Positions 13,924 to 19,373 of a DNA stretch of 19,373 bases are shown in pieces. Below the pieces are notes generated by a model. That model had not been told where the DNA came from and made no database searches. It saw only the letters and a program-made list of their open reading frames with translations. Source of the stretch: Ruminococcaceae bacterium UBA2857 (GTDB taxonomy: Bacteria > Bacillota > Clostridia > Oscillospirales > Acutalibacteraceae); assembly GCA_002350705.1 (NCBI GenBank), contig DEFH01000022.1, positions 45,205-64,577 of the forward strand, in the 5' to 3' direction. A program made the position numbers and the translations under genes. Position 1 is the first letter of the stretch. Each line of letters opens with the position of its first letter.

Positions 13924-14985
13924 TTATTTCACAGCATTTTTCAGCCATTCTGTACAGCGTTTCTTTTCAGAGGCGATTTTTGCTGTAATCTTCTGATAGT
14001 CAGGTTCCATCAGAATGTCAGGATTTTTCAGCATATCCTCCGGTTCATATACAAATTTTCCTCTGATATCAAAAAGTCTTCCGATAGAGTCAAAACGGGA
14101 ATATCCTCTGAATTTATTGGGCAGTGCAACGAAATTCTTTTTGAATATCATCGCAAGACACACGGTATGATAAGAGTCTGTAATAATCATTTCGGCATTT
14201 CTGATATAATTGATCCAGTCTGCCGTTTCCACATTTTTTTCACGTTCAATGCCGATTTTTTCTGCATTTTTGTCTGAGAGCCAGTTAAAACCGTCAAGGA
14301 GATTGATCGTTTTCATGCCGTCAAGAATATTGGACAGCGTATTGATAGATACCTTTTTTTCTTCGGTAGGATCAATCAGGCAGGAAAGAATATATTTTTC
14401 TTTCGGCAAAACCCTCTTTGACTTGTCGGCGAGATCCTCATACATCTTTTTCTCACACAGAAAAACGGGATCAATCACCTGTTCCGCCTTGATGCCATAG
14501 ATATTGTTCAAAATATCCACACCATTGTCTTCACGGACAGAAATCCGATTGAATCTTTTGAAATAGCCCTGCAGCAGTTTTTTCTGAGATTCGGGAGCAA
14601 AGTCGATTTCATGTCCGAAAGAGGTTGCATAAGAAATTTTGCGTTTGTTGTCTGCGGCAAAGTCCAGATAAAACATTTTGCCGAAATTCTTGCTGACGGA
14701 GTAGTTCCACAATTGGTCGGAACCTGTCATAAACATTCCGCATGACTGATTCAGACGGTGAAGATCCGCATTGTTCATCGGCATTGTCAGACCTTTATAA
14801 TTTTCTGCGGCAAATCTGCGGGCATGGGTATTGGTTTCCTCTGTGCCGGCACTTGGTCTGTCAATCATCAGGACAGATTTTCCCATTCCTTCCAGTGTGC
14901 GGTTCAGGGCATAGTAGGTAATAATACTGCCGTAATTGCACTGGTTCCACAGTCCAAACAATCCTATATCATATTTTGAACTCAT
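13924..14985 (-). CDS. Polysaccharide pyruvyl transferase (stand-alone)
   Basis: A 353-residue PSPT. The N-terminal MSSKYDIGLFGLWNQCNYGSIITYYALN phosphate-loop region, GSDQLWN (88-94), KKISYATSFGHEIDF-like central strand, SVRE (149-152) and C-terminal TDSYHTV (269-275, H273) follow the family closely, ending EWLKNAVK. It is closest by eye to the first PSPT domain of the downstream fusion: both carry SFGHEIDFA and FGK-FYLDFA. The conserved glycine after the catalytic histidine is threonine here, so activity is likely but not certain. The start at 14985 follows GGAGG by ten bases; an earlier ATG at 15006 lies before the ribosome site. It has its own promoter (15024-15052) after the FrhB fusion gene and leads into the giant fusion after 48 bases. 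Confidence 0.92.
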   Translation of the reverse strand: MSSKYDIGLFGLWNQCNYGSIITYYALNRTLEGMGKSVLMIDRPSAGTEETNTHARRFAAENYKGLTMPMNNADLHRLNQSCGMFMTGSDQLWNYSVSKNFGKMFYLDFAADNKRKISYATSFGHEIDFAPESQKKLLQGYFKRFNRISVREDNGVDILNNIYGIKAEQVIDPVFLCEKKMYEDLADKSKRVLPKEKYILSCLIDPTEEKKVSINTLSNILDGMKTINLLDGFNWLSDKNAEKIGIEREKNVETADWINYIRNAEMIITDSYHTVCLAMIFKKNFVALPNKFRGYSRFDSIGRLFDIRGKFVYEPEDMLKNPDILMEPDYQKITAKIASEKKRCTEWLKNAVK

Positions 14986-15023
14986 CTTATCATTTCCTCC
15001 AAACATAATACATTATCTTTTCT

Positions 15024-15052
15024 ATTATAACATACGCTACGCATTTTGACAA
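15024..15052 (-). promoter_or_regulatory. Internal promoter for the pyruvyl transferase genes
   Basis: On the minus strand TTGTCA (15047-15052), 17-base spacer, TATAAT (15024-15029), with a TG one base before the -10 (extended -10). It lies in the 69-base gap directly after the FrhB fusion stop. It would let the last four genes be expressed independently of the first. Confidence 0.8.
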
Positions 15053-15054
15053 CT

Positions 15055-17430
15055 TCAAAATTCACCAATTTCCGTTATATAAAGATACTCTATGGCAATG
15101 AACGCTCCGGCACCCCTAACTTGTGATGCTCCGAACACCAGCTCATCAAAAATATTGGATGTCGGGGTGAATATTCGGTTGATTGCAATCCGGTTCTGAC
15201 CGGTATTTTTTTCCGCCTTGTGCGTGGCGATAACTTTGACGATTTTACTGCCGGAATCTTTGATATGAAAATACAGCACCTTAGATTCACTTTTAAACCG
15301 GATGCTTGCTCTGAGACGGTAGGTTTTATTTTTACAGAGCATTTTTGTCAAAGGCAGAGCGGCATAATTGCCCGGTTTTGCCTGTCCGTCCTTCACGGTC
15401 AGAAAGACGGTATTGTTTTTAAAGCTTTCCTCCCATACATTTTCATCAAAACGGAAATGCAGACATCTGCTGTCAAATTGCAGGGGATTTCCTTCGCTGA
15501 CAGTCATTTTCATTCCCCTGTCAGGCTTCAGAGCATAGTTGGCGGCTTCTTCAAACGGCATAAAGCGGATTGCCTGATAAAAATCCAGATTTTTCTGTTT
15601 CAAGTGGTTTTTCCCCTCATATATGAAGCCGTTGCCGCCTACCCATTCAACGGGTGCGTGTTTTTTCCATTTCACGGCACTTTCGGGAATACTTTCAAAA
15701 AATTTCCTGCCCTTGTCGTTATTCACAAACACACATGAAACACCTTTCCCATGCGGAATCGTCATTTCATGTTTGGAGATGCCCCAGAAATCTCCCAGAG
15801 AAATATCTCCATATCTCTGACGTGTCTGGAATTGGCAGTTTGCACAATGCTCCGACATCATCAGTTCGGAATGGAATACTCTCTGATATTCATCCTCGGC
15901 ACCGCCATGTCTGACCGCTTCACCGTCAATGTCCGTCGCTTTGACAGTCAGGCAGTCCCAGCAGTTTTCTCCATTCTTATGACGGAACTCATAATTCCGC
16001 AAACCCGCAAAACTGCTTTCCGTGTACTTTTTGAAAAACAGAGGTGACGGTGAATAATGACAGAAAATATCCACAATCAGCAAATTGTCATAATCTTTTT
16101 TGAGATACTTTCTCAAGCCTGCCGCCTGACAGCCGCATCCCGAAAATAATACAGGTGTTCCCTTATCAAGATACTGCTTGACCTGTTGATATGTATTTCC
16201 CAGATAGCTTTGCAGATACTTGGATTTTCTGAGTTTGGGCATATCCTCTTTTTTATCAATGAGGATGTGTGCAACGGTGAAATCATCTTTCCAGGCACCG
16301 CCTGCCACAACTCCCCCACGCTTGAAAATTTCCTCTGCCAGCAGGGAAAAAACACCTCCGCTGGAACTTTTCATCACAATATCTTCATCTGCCGAAATGA
16401 AAGAGTAACAGTCAGGCACACCGGCATTTTCATTGACAGGCTGTTCCCATACAGGACAGGCTTTGGCACACAATCCACAGTTAATACATTTTTCCGGCTC
16501 AATAGCGGTACAGTAATAGCCGTACTTGTCAGGCTTGAGCGACAACGCACCTTTCGGACATACATTCACACATGCACTGCATCCTACACACAAATTCAGA
16601 TTCAGTACACTTGTAATTGCTTTGTTGGTGGGCTTACTCGGAACAGGCTGTAAATTCTCCGTATTTTTCAACCATGACAGCATTTTGTCGGATTTTTCCG
16701 CCATCACCTCATTGGCATACGCAAAATTCACAGGCTGTAACAGTCTGTTGTTTGTGGGAAAATGCTGCGTATCAAATACAACCCTTTCATTCAAGTGCAG
16801 TGCTGTGAGCATATCTGCTGTTTTATCGTCATTCCCGAAATAAATGAACGGCTTGTTCAGACGCACCGCCAAACACAATCCATCATAATCGTCTGTAATG
16901 ACAAAATTCGCATTGACAATATATTTGATAAAATCCGCAAACGACATCTCTGGAAGTGTATTTTTCAGATTCAGAATTTTTTTATTTTGCGTATAGCTGC
17001 CGTCAACAATGTTCAGACACTCCATTTCCAGTCGCTCACGATAAAACTGAATCGCCTTTCTTTTATGAAGGTCCGGTTCCGTGATATAGGTCAGCATATA
17101 TTTTTGAGGTACTGCCGCCTTTGACATGGAAGAAATTTCTTTCCAGTGCAGTTTTGGCACACACAGCACAGGCTCACCAATCCAATTCGTATTTCCGCTG
17201 ACAAGCACCTGATATTTTTCCCTGTCTTTTTCAAAGCCAATGTCATTGCTGCCGCAAAAAGTGTGAATAAAATCCGTATAAAAAGCACTTCTGTTTGTCT
17301 TTGAAACAATATTCCATACGGAATGGTCACACAGCTTCAGCAGCTTATGAACGGCATAGTCCTCCAGTACCTTTCCGTACTGCCAGTTTGCCGCCTGCAT
17401 TTCCAGTCCTACATCATAATGGATTTCCAT
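15055..17430 (-). CDS. Eroded pyruvyl transferase - ferredoxin - FrhB-type flavoprotein fusion with beta-rich tail
   Basis: A 791-residue fusion. Residues 1-256 are a shortened PSPT fold: YDVG start, WLKN end at 253-256, but the GSDQLWN region reads SGNTNW, about 90 central residues are missing, and TDSxH is TDDYD (179-183). Residues 278-330 hold two 4Fe-4S motifs (C281, C284, C287, C291; C315, C318, C321, C325). Residues about 340-640 match the coenzyme F420 hydrogenase/dehydrogenase beta-subunit (FrhB) family: SSSGGVFS, GCGCQAAGLRKYL (C432, C434), CHYSPSP, HCANCQFQTRQRYGDISLGDFWG. FrhB domains carry flavin and exchange electrons with ferredoxin. Residues 645-791 form a beta-rich, possibly carbohydrate-binding tail. 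FrhB-like proteins next to PSPTs are common in polysaccharide loci, with unclear roles. The ATG at 17430 follows GGAGG by eight bases; the longer reading to 17454 contains the ribosome site. It is the first gene of the operon. Confidence 0.88.
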   Translation of the reverse strand: MEIHYDVGLEMQAANWQYGKVLEDYAVHKLLKLCDHSVWNIVSKTNRSAFYTDFIHTFCGSNDIGFEKDREKYQVLVSGNTNWIGEPVLCVPKLHWKEISSMSKAAVPQKYMLTYITEPDLHKRKAIQFYRERLEMECLNIVDGSYTQNKKILNLKNTLPEMSFADFIKYIVNANFVITDDYDGLCLAVRLNKPFIYFGNDDKTADMLTALHLNERVVFDTQHFPTNNRLLQPVNFAYANEVMAEKSDKMLSWLKNTENLQPVPSKPTNKAITSVLNLNLCVGCSACVNVCPKGALSLKPDKYGYYCTAIEPEKCINCGLCAKACPVWEQPVNENAGVPDCYSFISADEDIVMKSSSGGVFSLLAEEIFKRGGVVAGGAWKDDFTVAHILIDKKEDMPKLRKSKYLQSYLGNTYQQVKQYLDKGTPVLFSGCGCQAAGLRKYLKKDYDNLLIVDIFCHYSPSPLFFKKYTESSFAGLRNYEFRHKNGENCWDCLTVKATDIDGEAVRHGGAEDEYQRVFHSELMMSEHCANCQFQTRQRYGDISLGDFWGISKHEMTIPHGKGVSCVFVNNDKGRKFFESIPESAVKWKKHAPVEWVGGNGFIYEGKNHLKQKNLDFYQAIRFMPFEEAANYALKPDRGMKMTVSEGNPLQFDSRCLHFRFDENVWEESFKNNTVFLTVKDGQAKPGNYAALPLTKMLCKNKTYRLRASIRFKSESKVLYFHIKDSGSKIVKVIATHKAEKNTGQNRIAINRIFTPTSNIFDELVFGASQVRGAGAFIAIEYLYITEIGEF

Positions 17431-17463
17431 ACAATTTTCCTCCATCAAAAACATTTCATTTTA

Positions 17464-17491
17464 ATTATATCAATTTAAGAACTTATGTCAA
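17464..17491 (-). promoter_or_regulatory. SigA consensus promoter of the glycan operon
   Basis: On the minus strand TTGACA (17486-17491), 16-base spacer, TATAAT (17464-17469), both exact consensus, 33 bases before the first start codon, so the leader is short. A 6-bp inverted repeat CTCTTT/AAAGAG lies just upstream (17500-17516) and could be a regulatory site or chance. Confidence 0.88.
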
Positions 17492-17554
17492 GCAATTATC
17501 TCTTTCCAAAAAAGAGAATGTTTTATTTTTATTAACAAAATTTTATAGTTTGTG

Positions 17555-17563
17555 TGATATAAT
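17555..17563 (+). promoter_or_regulatory. Extended -10 promoter of the macro-domain gene
   Basis: TGATATAAT: a TGn element followed by a perfect TATAAT (17558-17563), 31 bases before the start codon. No convincing -35 hexamer at 17 bases, as often with extended -10 promoters. It is divergent from the glycan operon promoter, about 65 bases away. Confidence 0.65.
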
Positions 17564-17594
17564 AAATCAAAGACTTTACAAGGAGATTTTTTCA

Positions 17595-18611
17595 ATGCCT
17601 TTCCAAATTGTCAGAAACGATATTACAACCATGCATTGCGATGCCATTGTCAACGCTGCCAACAGCAGCTTATTGGGAGGCGGCGGCGTAGACGGTGCGA
17701 TTCACCGTGCCGCAGGAAAAGGACTGTTTCTGGAATGTGTCAAGCTGGGAGGCTGCAAAACAGGACAGGCAAAAATCACAGGCGGTTACAAACTTCCCTG
17801 TCAATATGTCATTCATACGGTTGGTCCCGTATGGCGTGGCGGCTCTCACGGTGAAAAGGAACTGTTACAGTCATGCTATCAAAATTCCCTTGCCCTCGCC
17901 AAAGAACACCACTGTGAAAGCATTGCATTTCCCTTGATTTCCGGCGGTATATACGGCTATCCCAAACAGCAGGCTTTTGATATTGCCGTGGGTGTGATAC
18001 AGGAGTTTCTCAAAGAAAATGATATGGATATTACGCTTGTTATCTTTGACAAAGACAGCTTTATCTGCTCTCAGCAGTATGCCGACAATATCAGTGAATA
18101 TATCAGTCGGAATTACGTTGACGAACATACAGAGCAATCGCCCCGTTCTCAATCCTTCCGTAATGTCTTTGGGGCGGTTGCTTTGAAAAAATCCGAACCA
18201 ATGATGCCGACAGCCCGTGCGGAATTGTCCTTTGCAGATGAGGACTTAAAGACAATCATTGAAAATCAGATTGATGAGAGTTTTTCGGAAATGCTCCTGC
18301 GGAAAATTGACGAAAAAGGTATGACGGACAGTGAGTGCTACAAAAAAGCCAATATTGACAGAAAATTATTTTCCAAAATCCGTTCCGATCGTCTTTACAA
18401 GCCCAGCAAAACAACCGCTGTCGCTTTTGCGATTGCCCTGGAGCTTCCTCTCGAAGAAACCAAAGATATGCTCATGAAAGCAGGCTTTGCCCTCTCTCAC
18501 AGCAGTAAATTTGATATTATCATTGAATTTTTCATTCAAAAAAACATCTATGATATTTTCACTATCAATGAAGCACTCTTCTCCTTTGAGCAGAAATTAT
18601 TGGGAACATAA
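17595..18611 (+). CDS. Macro-domain protein with C-terminal helix-turn-helix-like domain
   Basis: A 338-residue two-domain protein. Residues 1-172 are a YmdB/Af1521-type macro domain: MPFQIVRNDITTMHCDAIVNAAN with N20 and N23, the glycine-rich ligand loop LLGGGGVDGAIHRAAG (26-41), GYKLPCQYVIHTVGP, and the second loop SGGIYGYP (116-123). Such domains bind ADP-ribose and often hydrolyse O-acetyl-ADP-ribose or remove ADP-ribose from proteins; the key residues are present. Residues about 225-300 look like an Xre-type helix-turn-helix (SECYKKANIDRKLFSKIRSDR...AFAIALELPLEETKDML), followed by a helical tail. The ATG at 17595 has AGGAG upstream. A longer frame from 17295 merely reads antisense to the glycan operon. 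An ADP-ribose-sensing regulator or a stress-linked de-ADP-ribosylase are both possible. Confidence 0.92.
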   Translation: MPFQIVRNDITTMHCDAIVNAANSSLLGGGGVDGAIHRAAGKGLFLECVKLGGCKTGQAKITGGYKLPCQYVIHTVGPVWRGGSHGEKELLQSCYQNSLALAKEHHCESIAFPLISGGIYGYPKQQAFDIAVGVIQEFLKENDMDITLVIFDKDSFICSQQYADNISEYISRNYVDEHTEQSPRSQSFRNVFGAVALKKSEPMMPTARAELSFADEDLKTIIENQIDESFSEMLLRKIDEKGMTDSECYKKANIDRKLFSKIRSDRLYKPSKTTAVAFAIALELPLEETKDMLMKAGFALSHSSKFDIIIEFFIQKNIYDIFTINEALFSFEQKLLGT

Positions 18612-18653
18612 TATTTTTGTCGCTTGACAGGCGACCATCATCAAGCAGTTGTC

Positions 18654-18662
18654 TGTTATAAT
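18654..18662 (+). promoter_or_regulatory. Extended -10 promoter of the VWA gene
   Basis: TGTTATAAT (TGn plus perfect TATAAT), 31 bases before the VWA start codon. A TTGACA at 18624-18629 is 27 bases from the -10, too far to act with it. Confidence 0.55.
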
Positions 18663-18693
18663 AGAATCATCAAATGAAACGGAGGTCATCCAT

Positions 18694-19338
18694 ATGAAAA
18701 AGAACTTAACGGAAATGGTATTCATCCTTGACAAAAGCGGTTCCATGTCGGGACTCGAAAAAGACACCATCGGCGGCTTCAATGCCATGATCAACAAGCA
18801 AAAAAAACAGGACGGTGAAGCATTCGTTACAACTATCCTCTTTGACAACGAAAGCGAAACCATTCACGACAGAGTGCCTCTGGACAAAATTCAGCCCATG
18901 ACAGAGGATGACTATACCGTAGGCGGCTGTACGGCTTTGATTGACGCTATCGGTCAGGCTGTGGAACATATTTCCACCATACACAAATATGCTCGTGAGG
19001 AAGATATTCCCGAACACACCATCTTTGTCATCACAACAGACGGCATGGAAAATGCCAGCAAAAAGTTTGACAGCAAAACCGTCAAAAAAATGATTGAAAA
19101 GAAAAAGAAAAAACATGGCTGGGAATTCCTGTTCATCGGTGCGAATATTGACGCTGTGGAAACAGCCAAGCATTTCGGTATTGACAAAAACCGTGCCGTT
19201 AACTACAAAGCAGATGCCAGAGGAACACAGGTGCTGTATGAATCCGTCGGCAATGCCATCGGCGGTATGCGTGCCACAGCTTGTATCAGCGAAGAATGGC
19301 GTGAACAGCTTGACGAAGATTTCAACAGCAGAAAATAA
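18694..19338 (+). CDS. Stand-alone VWA-domain protein (TerY-like size)
   Basis: A 214-residue single von Willebrand factor A domain with a complete metal-ion-dependent adhesion site: DKSGSMSG with D13, S15 and S17, the threonine in GGCTALIDA (T80), and the aspartate in TTDGMEN (D116). No signal peptide or membrane helix is present, so it is cytoplasmic and probably acts by Mg2+-dependent protein binding. Its size and layout match the small VWA proteins (TerY type) that accompany TerD systems, though no TerY-partner kinase or phosphatase is in view. GGAGG lies eight bases before the ATG; an in-frame ATG at 18649 would precede the promoter. It follows the macro-domain gene by 82 bases. Confidence 0.92.
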   Translation: MKKNLTEMVFILDKSGSMSGLEKDTIGGFNAMINKQKKQDGEAFVTTILFDNESETIHDRVPLDKIQPMTEDDYTVGGCTALIDAIGQAVEHISTIHKYAREEDIPEHTIFVITTDGMENASKKFDSKTVKKMIEKKKKKHGWEFLFIGANIDAVETAKHFGIDKNRAVNYKADARGTQVLYESVGNAIGGMRATACISEEWREQLDEDFNSRK

Positions 19339-19373
19339 TATCCATTCCGTAAACAAACAACAGTCCCGATACA

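Noticed and set aside
17295..17594. 100-residue N-terminal extension of the macro-domain protein
   Set aside because: The extension is antisense to the FrhB fusion gene and its promoter, and a good ribosome site and family-conserved start lie at 17595.
18619..18646. Overlapping short inverted repeats (GTCGC/GCGAC and GCTTGA/TCAAGC) between the macro and VWA genes
   Set aside because: Stems of 5-6 bp without a following T-run; too weak for a terminator or switch, although an operator is not excluded.
18706..19356. 216-codon frame opposite the VWA gene
   Set aside because: The plus-strand VWA protein has a complete metal site and ribosome site; the minus-strand frame is Phe/Cys-rich with no family features.

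Overview
The window looks like a low-to-mid GC Firmicutes chromosome, most likely a gut Clostridia of the Ruminococcus/Oscillospiraceae type. This rests on GGAGG ribosome sites 8-10 bases before the starts, textbook SigA promoters, a lipoprotein with Ig-like (BIG_2) and YARHG domains, a YcxB-like protein, a SLOG protein and Firmicutes-type TerD paralogues. Species assignment from composition alone is a guess. No rRNA, tRNA, CRISPR array or transposase was seen, and no stretch over 300 bases lacks a gene.

Left part (1-3868, minus strand): a Ter-type stress operon. It runs from a perfect-consensus promoter (3840-3868) through four TerD-family genes, then an NrdG-like radical SAM activase gene, then an unrecognised gene cut by the window edge. 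The four terD genes form a tandemly duplicated two-gene cassette (types B-A-B-A in transcription order). A 10+9+10 palindrome lies against the -10 box. A small Xre-type regulator gene (3940-4173) lies just upstream on the same strand.

Middle-left (4255-6956, plus strand): a SLOG-domain protein with a suspected homopolymer frameshift at its 3' end, then thrH (phosphoserine phosphatase/homoserine phosphotransferase), a terminator, and a separately promoted pair: a BIG_2-YARHG lipoprotein and a YcxB-like two-helix membrane protein. A bidirectional terminator (6927-6956) separates these from the convergent operon.

Centre (6964-17491, minus strand): the most unusual part. Five consecutive genes carry five polysaccharide pyruvyl transferase (PSPT) domains in four proteins. 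(a) A 791-residue fusion of an eroded PSPT, a two-cluster ferredoxin, an FrhB-type flavoprotein domain and a beta-rich tail. (b) A stand-alone PSPT with one active-site change. (c) A 1296-residue fusion of two intact-looking PSPT domains with a MenD-like thiamine-diphosphate enzyme. (d) A PSPT that has lost its motifs. (e) A GlfT2-like galactofuranosyltransferase. All five PSPT domains end in the same W-L-K-N signature, so they probably arose by local amplification, and the catalytic histidine survives in only three. The likely product is a cell-surface glycan with galactofuranose and pyruvyl or other keto-acid-derived decorations. This is inference.

Right part (17555-19373, plus strand): a macro-domain protein with a C-terminal helix-turn-helix-like domain and a stand-alone VWA protein of TerY-like size, each with its own extended -10 promoter. 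ADP-ribose-handling and VWA proteins are known companions of Ter systems, so the glycan operon is flanked by stress-response genes.
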